From contig CAYQCE010000039.1 of NCBI GenBank assembly GCA_964415885.1, forward strand, positions 1 through 34,140: a stretch of DNA of 34,140 nt, written 5' to 3'. The number at the start of each line of letters is the position of its first letter. Position 1 is the first letter of the stretch. Under the pieces are notes generated by a model. That model was not told the origin of the DNA, searched no databases, and saw only the letters and a program-made list of their open reading frames with translations. This document shows positions 15,417-24,618 of this stretch, in pieces. The translations under genes and the position numbers were made by a program. The stretch is from CAYQCE01 sp964415885 (GTDB lineage Bacteria > Zixibacteria > MSB-5A5 > JAABVY01 > JAHJOQ01).

Positions 15417-16403
15417 ATGAGACGGGAAGATAAGAATCTAAAGGACATTTTCGAGCCTGTACGGTCTGATCTGAACAGGTTTGATGCGCTGCTTGACAAG
15501 CAGATGACGGCGGATTCCGCGCTGATCCAGAATGTCATTGATCATCTTCTCGAAAAACGCGGCAAACGGATCCGTCCCACATTCCTGTTCCTGACGGCCC
15601 GATGCACGGGCTATTCTCACCGCAGGATGATCGAATCCGCTCTCGGGATCGAACTGATCCACACGGCCACCCTGTTGCACGACGATGTTGTCGACGAGTC
15701 CGATACGAGGCGCGGTCAGGAGAGTGTCAACTCGCGATGGAACAACCTCGTCTCGATTCTGATGGGCGATTTTCTCTTCGCCAAAGCGTTCAAAATGCTC
15801 GTGGCTACGAATTCGTCTCGTCTCGTCGAGCGGGTCTCTCGCACGACAGAATCTGTTTCAGTGGGCGAGCTTCGTCAAATCGAGGAGAGCGGCAATTTCG
15901 AGATAACTGAAGAATCGTACCTCGATATCATTGCGGCCAAGACGGCATCACTCTTTTCGGCCGCGGCATCCTCCGGGGCCGTGCTGAACAGCGCCGATTC
16001 GCGAGAGATCAAACGACTGTCGGACTTCGGGGAGAAACTCGGCACGTCGTTCCAGATAGCGGATGATCTTCTGGACATAGTCGGCGAGGAGAAAAAGACC
16101 GGCAAGGAACTCGGGTCCGACCTGGTGCAGGGCAAGGCAACGCTTCCGCTGATCTATGCGCTCCGTCAGAGTTCGGAGAAGATTCGCAATGAGATGGTCA
16201 GCATCCTTTCGAACGGCACGAAACCTACCGAGTACCAGCGAGTGATCGAGTTTATCGGCAACTCGGGTGGTATAGACTACGCCCGCAACCGCGCGATTGA
16301 GTTCGGTGAAAACGGCCTCAAGCTAATCCGCAAGTACGGCGACTCCAAATACTCAGCAGCCCTCGAACGGGTTGTAGACTTCACGGTGAACCGGGATAAC
16401 TGA
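15417..16403 (+). CDS. Trans-polyprenyl diphosphate synthase (long-chain, quinone side chain)
   Basis: 328 aa from the ATG at 15417; the frame also opens at a TTG at 15378, which would add residues unlike the family. Condenses isopentenyl diphosphate units. First Asp-rich motif D89-D90-V-V-D93 followed by TRRG; second D216-D217-L-L-D220 preceded by FQIA; GKRIRP at 49-54. The residue five before the first Asp motif is a small Ala84, the pattern of long-chain synthases (IspB/HepT type) rather than farnesyl or geranylgeranyl synthases. The product is probably the side chain of menaquinone or ubiquinone. No ribosome site precedes the ATG. End of the packed gene run. Confidence 0.9.
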   Translation: MRREDKNLKDIFEPVRSDLNRFDALLDKQMTADSALIQNVIDHLLEKRGKRIRPTFLFLTARCTGYSHRRMIESALGIELIHTATLLHDDVVDESDTRRGQESVNSRWNNLVSILMGDFLFAKAFKMLVATNSSRLVERVSRTTESVSVGELRQIEESGNFEITEESYLDIIAAKTASLFSAAASSGAVLNSADSREIKRLSDFGEKLGTSFQIADDLLDIVGEEKKTGKELGSDLVQGKATLPLIYALRQSSEKIRNEMVSILSNGTKPTEYQRVIEFIGNSGGIDYARNRAIEFGENGLKLIRKYGDSKYSAALERVVDFTVNRDN

Positions 16404-16503
16404 GCTTCCGGGTACTGCCTTCATATACAAGAAAATGATTGACATCCTGTTCGACTAATTCCAAACTCTCGAGAGGAATAGTGTTTTTCGAAAGGGGAAT
16501 TCA

Positions 16504-17346
16504 ATGTGCGCAGATAGCGATGATCCACGCGATCAGGTAGGAAGATGGTCCGAAACGAAACTCGAGATCGTTAAGAAGTACGCCAAAACCTACTCCAAGA
16601 TACTGACCCGCAACAATCTGACCCACTGCTACATAGATGCATTCGCTGGCTCCGGTGTGAATATATCCAGAGACACAAATGAGTTTGTTTTGGGAAGCCC
16701 CTTGAATGCACTGCTTGTAAAACCAGAGTTTGAAAAGTACTTCTTTATCGAGGCTGATGGATCAAAAATCAGGGCCTTAGAGGAAGCGGTTGCTCGGTTT
16801 CCAAACAAGGCAAAGGTCAGAGTTATGCCCGGTGATTGTAACGACCTGCTTTTAAACGTCGTTTTCCCTCAAGTCAGATGGCACCAATATCGCAGAGAGC
16901 TCTGCTTCCTTGATCCCTACGGTTTGCATGTCAAATGGGACGTCATCCGGGCTGCCGGTAAATCGAGGTCGATAGACATGTTTCTGAATTTTCCAATCAT
17001 GGACATCAATAGGAATCCAGTGCGCAGAAAAGTGGATATGGTTCAGGAGAGCGCGATCGCGAGGATGAATGAATTCTGGGGTGATGACTCTTGGAGGCAC
17101 GAGCTATATGATCGACAACCTAACTTGTTTGGGACCGATGACCTGGTCAAAATGGGTAACGCGGGGATTGTCTCCAAGTTCGAGAATCGCTTAAAGGATA
17201 CTGCCGGCTTCAAATACGTATCGCAGTCGATTCCAATGCGAAATACGAGTCACGGCATCGTATATTACTTGGTGTTCGCATCACATAAGCCGGTGGCAAG
17301 CAATATAGTGAATGATATATTTGCCAAATACAGATATTCAAACTAG
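16504..17346 (+). CDS. tcmP: Three-Cys-motif partner protein TcmP
   Basis: 280 aa. The family is defined by its pairing with Gp37/Gp68-like three-Cys proteins, and that partner is the next gene, 8 bases downstream. Diagnostic blocks are W-S-E-x-K-L-x-I-V-x-x-Y, Y-I-D-A-F-A-G-S-G (motif I of a Rossmann-type methyltransferase fold), F-I-E-A-D, and F-L-D-P-Y-G-L-H-V-K-W (motif IV-like). The activity is not known; the fold suggests a nucleic acid or protein methyltransferase. AAGGGG lies before the ATG. Coding sequence is visibly more AT-rich and less biased in codon choice than the flanking housekeeping genes, suggesting acquisition by transfer. Confidence 0.88.
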   Translation: MCADSDDPRDQVGRWSETKLEIVKKYAKTYSKILTRNNLTHCYIDAFAGSGVNISRDTNEFVLGSPLNALLVKPEFEKYFFIEADGSKIRALEEAVARFPNKAKVRVMPGDCNDLLLNVVFPQVRWHQYRRELCFLDPYGLHVKWDVIRAAGKSRSIDMFLNFPIMDINRNPVRRKVDMVQESAIARMNEFWGDDSWRHELYDRQPNLFGTDDLVKMGNAGIVSKFENRLKDTAGFKYVSQSIPMRNTSHGIVYYLVFASHKPVASNIVNDIFAKYRYSN

Positions 17347-17354
17347 ATTCCCTA

Positions 17355-18077
17355 ATGGCCAAATCCAAAATTGAATGGACAGAGTCGACTTGGAACCCCG
17401 TCACTGGTTGCTCAAAGGTTAGCACCGGCTGCCGGAACTGTTATGCGGAAAGGATGGCACATCGTCTTCAAGCCATGGGTCAACCGAATTATTCCAAGGG
17501 GTTTGAAGTAGTCATGCATCCGGAAGTAGTCGATCGCCCTCTGAAGATGAAGAAGCCACAGATGATCTTTGTCAATTCCATGAGCGATCTGTTTCACGAG
17601 GAAATACCCTTAGATTTCATCCGAGAAGTCTTCGATGTAATGAAAAAGGCTTACTGGCATACATTTCAAGTGCTTACGAAGAGAGCTGAACGGCTCAGAA
17701 TCTTTCACGAGAGCCTGGTGTGGCCGGAAAACGTGTGGATGGGTGTATCTGTTGAGCAAGCTCGTTTCCAGCATAGAATTACTGCCCTAACAGAAACCAG
17801 AGCTTCTGTGAGGTTCCTGTCGCTTGAGCCTCTTCTCGGACCGATTTCCGATCTCTGTCTTGATGGCATCGACTGGGTTATTCTGGGGGGCGAATCCGGG
17901 CCGGGTGCACGCACGATGGAGCCGGAATGGGTTGTCGAGATCAGAGACCAGTGTATGAGACAAGGCGTACCTTTCTTTTTCAAACAATGGGGAGGAGTTA
18001 ACAAAAAGAGAAATGGCAGACTCCTCGAAGGCTTGACTTGGGACAATCTCCCCCTGGCTGTCGAAAAAGTTCGGTAG
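17355..18077 (+). CDS. Phage Gp37/Gp68-like three-Cys-motif protein (DUF5131 family)
   Basis: 240 aa. The N-terminus IEWTESTWNPVTGC leads to the three-Cys motif C19-x6-C26-x2-C29 followed by YAERMA, which probably holds an Fe-S cluster. Later family blocks are FVNSMSDLFHE, F-Q-V-L-T-K-R, NVWMGVSVE, FLSLEPLLGPI, and ILGGESGPGARTM...FFFKQWGG. The family occurs in phages, plasmids and scattered bacteria, almost always beside TcmP; no reaction is established to my knowledge, though radical SAM-like chemistry is suggested. No ribosome site precedes the ATG, so it may be translated by coupling to tcmP. Confidence 0.9.
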   Translation: MAKSKIEWTESTWNPVTGCSKVSTGCRNCYAERMAHRLQAMGQPNYSKGFEVVMHPEVVDRPLKMKKPQMIFVNSMSDLFHEEIPLDFIREVFDVMKKAYWHTFQVLTKRAERLRIFHESLVWPENVWMGVSVEQARFQHRITALTETRASVRFLSLEPLLGPISDLCLDGIDWVILGGESGPGARTMEPEWVVEIRDQCMRQGVPFFFKQWGGVNKKRNGRLLEGLTWDNLPLAVEKVR

Positions 18078-18188
18078 TCCGAAGATTTTCCCCTAATTCA
18101 CTTCTAATCTTACGTTAATACTATAGGAAAACTGCTGAGGTTTCTTACCGCCGGCTGAAGCAGAGGAACACAAGATATACATCCGCAG

Positions 18189-18365
18189 ATGGATATTTTG
18201 TTAGCAGCGAATATTACTGCGCGGGATACACATCCCGGGAACAAGAATGCCTTTTACTTTGTAATCGTCAATGGACAACCCACAACATTCGATGATGCAA
18301 TTATGGGCGTTCAGTTTGACATAAGTCACAATGGGAGGGCCAGTTATGAGCAGAGCGCCAGATAG
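18189..18365 (+). CDS. Possible 58-aa small protein
   Basis: An ATG frame of 58 codons with protein-like composition (hydrophobic AFYFVIVNGQ core followed by an acidic FDDAIM stretch). It overlaps the next small ORF by 20 bases. It lacks a good ribosome site and has no recognised family. Reported because it sits with another small ORF in an otherwise empty 720-bp gap after the TcmP module. Confidence 0.25.
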   Translation: MDILLAANITARDTHPGNKNAFYFVIVNGQPTTFDDAIMGVQFDISHNGRASYEQSAR

Positions 18366-18531
18366 AAAGAAGTCCGGCCCGAATCTGCCCACTACACCCG
18401 AGTACTGTCATCCACTCACCCTGCAAAGTCTGCCGCCTCACAGATTTCAGAAGAAAGTACGGGACATACTGGAGGGGAAACTGACTTTACTCGTCAGGCA
18501 CGGAAGACTTGTGAAGGGGTCAACGTTTTAG
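18346..18531 (+). CDS. Small basic hypothetical protein
   Basis: 61 aa from the ATG at 18346, which has GGGAGGG six bases upstream, an excellent ribosome site. The sequence is basic, proline-rich at the N-terminus, and ends with KVRDILEGKLTLLVRHGRLV, which reads like an amphipathic helix followed by a beta hairpin. No family recognised. The strong ribosome site is the main support. Confidence 0.45.
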   Translation: MSRAPDRKKSGPNLPTTPEYCHPLTLQSLPPHRFQKKVRDILEGKLTLLVRHGRLVKGSTF

Positions 18532-18796
18532 CGGCGGTTTGACCTCTCGGGAACGATCTATACGGATATGGAATTCAGGTACTGTATAGAGGATATTTCA
18601 GCTACCTGCGGGATATCCTCTACCTTGGCACATTAGGTCCTGCCCTGGCGAATACTGCATGAAAAGCCCCAGTTAACGCGGGCTTCTCTATGAGAACGAA
18701 GAGCGGCGAAAATAGATCATTGCGAGGAGCCTTGCCTCAGGCATGACCGGCCCGCACTGAATTCCCGATTGTTCAGAAAGCACGAGGGTCATAGAG
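18532..18796. other. Intergenic region downstream of uvrA
   Basis: About 265 bases with a possible uvrA terminator at 18664-18685 and a fragment of the 'cattgcgaggagc' dispersed repeat near 18719-18731. No gene seen. Confidence 0.5.
18660..18686 (-). terminator. Possible uvrA terminator
   Basis: On the minus strand AAGCCC (18680-18685) pairs with GGGCTT (18664-18669) around a 10-nt loop and runs into TTTTC. It lies about 110 nt beyond the uvrA stop. The stem is short, so moderate support only. Confidence 0.4.
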
Positions 18797-21625
18797 TCAG
18801 AATGCAAGTTCTTTCGCGAGATACTCGCCCGTGTAAGACCCGTCTATCTTCGACAGATCCTCCGGGCTGCCGGCACCGATCAATCGCCCGCCGTCATCGC
18901 CGCCCTCGGGACCGAGATCGATAATGTAGTCGGCAGTCTTGATTACATCCAGATTGTGCTCGATAACCAGCACGGTATTGCCCATGTTGACAAGATCATC
19001 CAGCACGCTCAATAGCAGCTTGATATCATCGAAGTGAAGACCGGTCGTAGGCTCATCGAGAATGTAGAGAGTCCGTCCGGTCGATGTCTTCGAAAGCTCG
19101 GATGCGAGTTTGACTCTCTGCGCCTCACCGCCGGAGAGCGTCGTTGCCTGCTGTCCGAGATGAATGTACCCCAGGCCGACGCGCTGCAGGGTCATAAGCT
19201 TGCGTCGGATTGAGGGTATCTTCTCGAAAAACTCCAGCGCTTCATCCACGGTCATTTCGAGGACGTCGGAGATGTTCTTGCCCTTATAAGTTATCTCGAG
19301 TGTCTCACGGTTATAGCGTTTACCTTTGCAGACCTCGCACTGGATGTAGACATCCGGCAGGAAGTGCATCTCGATTTTAATTATTCCGTCGCCCTGACAT
19401 GCCTCGCAGCGCCCCCCCTTGACATTAAACGAGAATCGTCCGACCTTGTATCCCCGCATTTTCGATTCCGGCAGTTGTGCGAACAGCTCGCGGATGGGCG
19501 TGAAAGTGCCCGTGTAGGTCGCCGGATTCGAACGCGGGGTCCGTCCGATTGGCGACTGATCGATATCGATCACCTTGTCGATGAACTCAAGACCCTCGAT
19601 TTTGTCATACGGCAGCGGCATTCTGTGTGAATTGAAGAAGTGCTTGGCGAGCGCCGGGTAGAGCGTCTCGTTGATAAGTGTCGATTTGCCCGATCCCGAT
19701 ACCCCGGTAACACAGGTGAATGTGCCGAGCGGAAACTCGACATTCAGCTTCTTCAGGTTGTTACCTTCGGCTCCGATCAGCTTGAGATACCGTCCGTTCC
19801 CCCGTCTCCGATGCTCCGGAAGATTGATATTCTGCTTGCGAGATATGTACTTGCCCGTAACCGACTGCTGCGATCGGATTATCTGCTTCGGCGTTCCCAT
19901 CGCCACAACAGTCCCACCTTTCTTGCCGGCGCCGGGTCCAAGGTCTATGACATAGTCCGACTTCTCGATCGTCTCGCGGTCGTGTTCGACGACTATTACG
20001 GTATTACCCAGGTCTCGCAGGTCCGTCAGCGTAGCAAGAAGGCGATCGTTGTCTCTCTGGTGGAGTCCTATGGAGGGTTCATCGAGGATGTACAGTACAC
20101 CTACGAGACGTGAGCCGATCTGTGTCGCAAGCCTGATTCGCTGGGCTTCGCCGCCGGAAAGCGTGGACGCCGCCCGTTCGAGTGTGAGATAATCCAGCCC
20201 AACATTGGACAGGAATCCAAGCCGCTCACGGATCTCTTTCAGGACCTGGCTTGCTATAGCGGTCTCTTTTTTCGTCAGCTTGAGAGACTCGAAGAACGCG
20301 AGTGCAGCCTTGACCGACATCCCCGTGATCTCGTGAATACCTTTCTCGTGCACCGTCACCGCGAGCGCCTCACGTTTCAACCTTGCGCCCTTGCACAGCG
20401 GACACGGCTTGATCGACATATACTGTTCGATCCAGGATCGAATTCCGGCAGACTCTGTCTGCTTGTATCGGCGTTCGAGATTGGGTACAACGCCCTCCCA
20501 TTTGCCGAAGTACTCACCGCGGCCCCGTCCTGTCGAATGTTCGTACTGATAACGAATCTCCGTACGGCCAGCACCGTACAGTATGACCTCCCGAATCTCA
20601 TCCGAGAGCTCATTGAGCGGCGTGGAGAGTTTGAAACCGTAGTGGTCGGCCAGACCTTTGAGCTGAAAACGATACCAGTTCGAGATTTCGGATCCCCATG
20701 GGTGTATGGCACCGTTTCTGATACTCAGCGAATCGTCCGACACGATGAGTTTCGGATCGATCTCCATCTTGTTTCCGAGACCGCTGCAGACCGCGCAGGC
20801 GCCGTAGGGAGAATTAAACGAGAACATACGAGGCGAGAGCTCCTCGAACGAAATCCCGCATTTTATGCAGGCATACTTCTCTGAGAAGATCAACTCCTCA
20901 CCGCCGACTACGTCGATTATCACTACTCCGCTCGATATCTTAAGCGCGATTTCGATCGAATCAGCGAGTCTCTTGCGGACCTTGTCGGATTTCACGATTC
21001 GATCGACCACGATTTCTATCGAGTGTTTCTTTTTCTTATCGAGGTCGGGGATATCATCCACCGAGTAGACCTCGCCATCGATACGGATGCGCACGAACCC
21101 TTCGCGGACGACCTCATGGAGCATTTCCCGATGCTCACCCTTTCTGCCTCGAACGAGTGGAGCGAGTATCTGTAGACGGGTCTTCTCCGGCAGGTCCATT
21201 ACGGCATCGACAATCTGGGATGATGTCTGCTGTGTTATCTCCTCGCCACAGTTGAAGCAGTGAGGTATCCCGACTCTCGCGAAGAGGAGCCGGAGATAGT
21301 CGTAGATTTCGGTCACGGTTCCGACCGTTGACCTTGGATTTTTAGCCGAGGTTCGCTGCTCGATAGATATAGCCGGTGAGAGCCCGTCGATCATATCCAG
21401 ATCCGGCTTCTCCATGAGTCCCAGGAACTGGCGGGCGTAGGCGGAGAGCGATTCCACATACCGTCTCTGACCCTCGGCGTAGATCGTATCGAATGCGAGC
21501 GTTGATTTACCGGAACCGGAGAGCCCTGTAATCACCACCAGTTTGTTACGGGGAATGCGAACATCTATGTTCTTCAGGTTGTGCTCGCGAGCACCTTTGA
21601 CAGTTATATATCCATTACTTCCCAT
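18797..21625 (-). CDS. uvrA: Excinuclease ABC subunit A
   Basis: 942 aa, full length. Damage-recognition ATPase of nucleotide excision repair, acting as a dimer with UvrB. It has two ABC modules with Walker A GLSGSGKST (N-terminal) and GVSGSGKST (C-terminal). Two ABC signatures (both LSGGEAQR) and two Walker B (ILDEP) segments are present. Zinc-binding CxxC pairs are CFNCGEE, CIKCG...CAVCSG, CPLC, and the C-terminal CEACQGDG...CEVCKGKRYN. ATG with GAGGTGA upstream. No uvrB or uvrC nearby, as is usual. Confidence 0.97.
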   Translation of the reverse strand: MGSNGYITVKGAREHNLKNIDVRIPRNKLVVITGLSGSGKSTLAFDTIYAEGQRRYVESLSAYARQFLGLMEKPDLDMIDGLSPAISIEQRTSAKNPRSTVGTVTEIYDYLRLLFARVGIPHCFNCGEEITQQTSSQIVDAVMDLPEKTRLQILAPLVRGRKGEHREMLHEVVREGFVRIRIDGEVYSVDDIPDLDKKKKHSIEIVVDRIVKSDKVRKRLADSIEIALKISSGVVIIDVVGGEELIFSEKYACIKCGISFEELSPRMFSFNSPYGACAVCSGLGNKMEIDPKLIVSDDSLSIRNGAIHPWGSEISNWYRFQLKGLADHYGFKLSTPLNELSDEIREVILYGAGRTEIRYQYEHSTGRGRGEYFGKWEGVVPNLERRYKQTESAGIRSWIEQYMSIKPCPLCKGARLKREALAVTVHEKGIHEITGMSVKAALAFFESLKLTKKETAIASQVLKEIRERLGFLSNVGLDYLTLERAASTLSGGEAQRIRLATQIGSRLVGVLYILDEPSIGLHQRDNDRLLATLTDLRDLGNTVIVVEHDRETIEKSDYVIDLGPGAGKKGGTVVAMGTPKQIIRSQQSVTGKYISRKQNINLPEHRRRGNGRYLKLIGAEGNNLKKLNVEFPLGTFTCVTGVSGSGKSTLINETLYPALAKHFFNSHRMPLPYDKIEGLEFIDKVIDIDQSPIGRTPRSNPATYTGTFTPIRELFAQLPESKMRGYKVGRFSFNVKGGRCEACQGDGIIKIEMHFLPDVYIQCEVCKGKRYNRETLEITYKGKNISDVLEMTVDEALEFFEKIPSIRRKLMTLQRVGLGYIHLGQQATTLSGGEAQRVKLASELSKTSTGRTLYILDEPTTGLHFDDIKLLLSVLDDLVNMGNTVLVIEHNLDVIKTADYIIDLGPEGGDDGGRLIGAGSPEDLSKIDGSYTGEYLAKELAF

Positions 21626-21713
21626 TTTTCACCTCATTTTGAACAAGCCCTTAAGATAGCAATGCTGCGCGCTAAACTCAAGCTCTATTCGGATTTGCCC
21701 AACCAAAAAACAG

Positions 21714-21742
21714 TTGACAAACACGGCATATTCGTTTAAGTT
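21714..21742 (+). promoter_or_regulatory. Possible promoter upstream of FadL-like gene
   Basis: A perfect TTGACA (21714-21719) with TAAGTT 17 bases later. The -10 is poor; only the -35 is convincing. It lies about 110 nt before the ATG at 21858. Confidence 0.28.
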
Positions 21743-21857
21743 TTTGGCCTTAATTATTGTGCCGTTTGACGTTTAGCCGACACACGCGTCAAGTGTCTAA
21801 AGAGATGCCTGAGACATGCTTGCGGGAGATTTTAAGCGTTGACATAAGGAGTAGCCA

Positions 21858-23306
21858 ATGGTCTTGAAACGTACTGCTATATTTTGTATCGCCCTTGCGC
21901 TCATCGTGGTGTTCGCAACCGATCTTTTGGCGGGGGGGTATTCGGCAACGGGCATCGGAGCCCGTGCCCGCGGTATGGGAGGAGCTTTCAGGGCAGTTGC
22001 GGATGACTGGAGCGCGGTGTATTACAATCCGGCCGGGCTCGCACGAATTGAGCAGTCGCAACTGAATTCGACATTTGAGTTTCAAAATTTCCGACCAAGC
22101 TACGATCCGGATGTGAATGCCAATGGCTACACGTTCGGTTATCCGGAGACAGGTGAAAGATATCCGGATGATATCGTAGCCTGGACACCGAATTTCTCCG
22201 GAGTTACTGTGGGTCCGCTGGGGCTGCCAGTTACCGCGGCGTTCTCGATATTCGCACCGTATGACCAGAATTTAACCTGGGACCTATATAGGTTCATACC
22301 AGCCTACGATTCGCTCAATTCCAAACTTCCGCTCTACGATCACGTCTTCGATCTGGACGTTCTCGATTTTCACGCATCTATCGCCAAGTCGTTCATGGAA
22401 GATCGTTTGCATGTCGGACTCGGGATATCGATGCTTAGGGGTGATTTGCACACCGGTAGAATCTATCTTGAACCGAACAATCTCGGCCAGCCATACAACG
22501 TCAGACCGTTCGAGCATTTCGTGACCTACGCCGTCTCCGACGTCTACGGATTCGGGTTCGGAGCTGACTTCGGACTGCTCTTCGATGTAAACGACAAGAT
22601 ATCGATCGGCGCCAACTACAGATCGCAGAGCACGATAACCATGGATGGCGACATCACGCAGAAGATTTTCACGCCCGACAACAGAGAGTTCCAGAATTGG
22701 ATTCCCGGTGCTGAAGAAGAGCTGGATACGCTATTCTCGGGTCATACTTTCAATGCCCGGCATGAGGCCGACATCGAGATGACGATGCCGAGCGAGTTCG
22801 GTTTCGGTATCGCGGTTAAGCCGTCAGAGCTGGTCACCCTCGCGGCGGATGTCAAGTTCACTCAGTGGTCCGAGCTGGAAGACCTCGATATCGAGTATAC
22901 GATGATCCAGGGTATGACCGGCTGGTCCAATATCGATGACATGCTGACATCTCTCGCTTATCCGTATCGGTGGGATGATGTGGTTCGCTTTTCCGCCGGA
23001 GTAGAGGGGCAGGTCAAGGATAACATCGTCTTGCGAGGCGGATACAGCTACGATCAGAGTCCCATTCCGGACGACCAGGCTACACCGCTTGTAACAGATA
23101 CCGGCGACAAGCATCACATCTCGACAGGTCTCAGCTACTTTTACAACAAGTTCGAGTTTGCAGCCGCCGGAGAGATCGTTTCGATGCCCGAACGCGATGT
23201 CGAGGAGTTCTCTGATATAAATGATGATGGGGTTTGGGATAATCTCAATGGCACATACAAGAATACGGCATACAACTTGTCGCTGTCTGTAACGCTCAGA
23301 TTCTAA
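21858..23306 (+). CDS. FadL/OmpP1/TodX-family outer-membrane protein
   Basis: 482 aa. Signal peptide at 1-25 (hydrophobic FCIALALIVVFATDLLA then GG). The mature N-terminus has the family signature GIGARARGMGGAFRAVADDWSAVYYNPAGLA, followed by alternating beta-strand segments and a terminal aromatic residue (LSLSVTLRF) as expected for an outer-membrane barrel. FadL relatives take up long-chain fatty acids or aromatic hydrocarbons; related PorV-like proteins serve secretion systems. The substrate is not shown here. AAGGAG seven bases before the ATG. The next gene follows after 16 bases, so the two are likely one transcript. Confidence 0.87.
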   Translation: MVLKRTAIFCIALALIVVFATDLLAGGYSATGIGARARGMGGAFRAVADDWSAVYYNPAGLARIEQSQLNSTFEFQNFRPSYDPDVNANGYTFGYPETGERYPDDIVAWTPNFSGVTVGPLGLPVTAAFSIFAPYDQNLTWDLYRFIPAYDSLNSKLPLYDHVFDLDVLDFHASIAKSFMEDRLHVGLGISMLRGDLHTGRIYLEPNNLGQPYNVRPFEHFVTYAVSDVYGFGFGADFGLLFDVNDKISIGANYRSQSTITMDGDITQKIFTPDNREFQNWIPGAEEELDTLFSGHTFNARHEADIEMTMPSEFGFGIAVKPSELVTLAADVKFTQWSELEDLDIEYTMIQGMTGWSNIDDMLTSLAYPYRWDDVVRFSAGVEGQVKDNIVLRGGYSYDQSPIPDDQATPLVTDTGDKHHISTGLSYFYNKFEFAAAGEIVSMPERDVEEFSDINDDGVWDNLNGTYKNTAYNLSLSVTLRF

Positions 23307-23322
23307 GCGCGGGAGATAGATA

Positions 23323-24579
23323 ATGATAGAAAAACGAATTATTCTTTCGGCCCTTGCAGTATTCCTGCTGATACTGGCTGCAGGCTGCGGTGACAGAACG
23401 AATCCCGCTGATCCTGAGCCACCACAGTCAGGCTTGAAACCAGTCCTGCAGTACAGCAGAATATTCGACGCATCCAGCCTGCCAACACAGACCTGGACAA
23501 ACTACAGAGAGAGAATCACTCGCATCTACACTCCACCTGGATATCCGATAGATTTCTCGGGCAGCGGACGCAAGTACCCGACGCTCTATCTTCTGCACGA
23601 CCTGAACGGCGATGAGGTTTCATTCCTCAAGAACCGTATCGACCTGATTGCAGATCGGCTGATCGCTTCGGGCGAGATACAGCCCATGGTTATCGTGATG
23701 CCGGACATGGAAACACTTGCCGGCGGGACATTCTATACCGACGGCTGGACAATGTATAATCCCGACATAGCCGGTAACAACAGTGCGGGAGATTTCGAGA
23801 CGGCGATAGCCGAGGATCTCATCCGAATCATGGAGGCCGACGCTTTCGTGCCTCCGGACACGATTGCTTTCAATATCATCACCAGGCGCGCATCTCGTGC
23901 AATCGGTGGAATCGGTACCGGCGGATACGGAGCGCTCAGGATTGCGCTCAGGCACCCCGAACTCTTCAGTTCCGTGTCGATCATGAACGGCTTCGTGTCA
24001 TTCGCCGATAGTGACGTTCCCGGATCGGGCGATCGCAGTGCTCTGATCGACCTCGCCGATTCAGTTTTCGCCGAGAACGGCGTTACGCAAGGTGACCTGG
24101 ACGGCTTCTACAACAGCATTGATACAGCCTACAACAAGCCGTACACGAATCTCTTTTTCGTTGCAGCGGCCTCATTTTCGCCGCATGATCCCGAGGCGAC
24201 AGACACCACAACCACGATTCGTCGCTACCAGATCGATCTGCCGTTCGACCACAATGGCGAAGTCTATCAGCCGGTCCTCGATCGCTGGATCGAAAATGAC
24301 TTGGTCTCCGATGAGTCGATGTTCGAAGAGAGTGGCCTGTTCGGTCATCTCGATTCAACGGCTGTATACATCGAGTTCAGCGAGAATGATCAGTTCTACG
24401 CGAACGATCAGTGCAGAGATCTGATGGCCAAGCTGAATTCCAGGGGAATCGACTTCGAGTGGTCGTCATACGCCGGATATCAGGGCTTTCCTGCACAGCA
24501 CGGCAACTTCATCTATGACCGGATCGAGCAGATTCTCAAGTTCCACAGCAGAAACCTGAGCGCCGATCCCGGAAACTGA
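23323..24579 (+). CDS. Esterase-D-fold lipoprotein lacking the nucleophilic serine
   Basis: 418 aa. Signal peptide with lipobox L-A-A-G-C22, so lipid-anchored, probably outer membrane. Residues about 60-300 match the putative esterase (esterase D/antigen 85-like) alpha/beta hydrolase family: RIYTPPGY, YPTLYLLHDLNGDE, MVIVMPD, and the nucleophile elbow region AIGGIGTGGYGALRIALRHPELFSS. In active relatives the elbow is G-x-S-x-G; here it is G196-I-G198-T-G200, so the catalytic Ser is Gly (codon GGT at 23914). The expected late His region reads GYQGFPAQHGNF. Probably a non-catalytic binding protein, or active by other means. Cotranscribed with the FadL-like gene and followed by a strong terminator. 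Confidence 0.8.
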   Translation: MIEKRIILSALAVFLLILAAGCGDRTNPADPEPPQSGLKPVLQYSRIFDASSLPTQTWTNYRERITRIYTPPGYPIDFSGSGRKYPTLYLLHDLNGDEVSFLKNRIDLIADRLIASGEIQPMVIVMPDMETLAGGTFYTDGWTMYNPDIAGNNSAGDFETAIAEDLIRIMEADAFVPPDTIAFNIITRRASRAIGGIGTGGYGALRIALRHPELFSSVSIMNGFVSFADSDVPGSGDRSALIDLADSVFAENGVTQGDLDGFYNSIDTAYNKPYTNLFFVAAASFSPHDPEATDTTTTIRRYQIDLPFDHNGEVYQPVLDRWIENDLVSDESMFEESGLFGHLDSTAVYIEFSENDQFYANDQCRDLMAKLNSRGIDFEWSSYAGYQGFPAQHGNFIYDRIEQILKFHSRNLSADPGN

Positions 24580-24618
24580 TAGACTGATTTAGACGAGAAA
24601 ACCCGACTGAGCGATAGG

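Noticed and set aside
16439..16444. TTGACA upstream of tcmP as a promoter
   Set aside because: No acceptable -10 box at 15-19 bases.
21638..21653. gggcttgttcaaaa upstream of uvrA on the minus strand resembles the proposed IS end motif
   Set aside because: Two mismatches and no transposase remnant nearby; likely chance.
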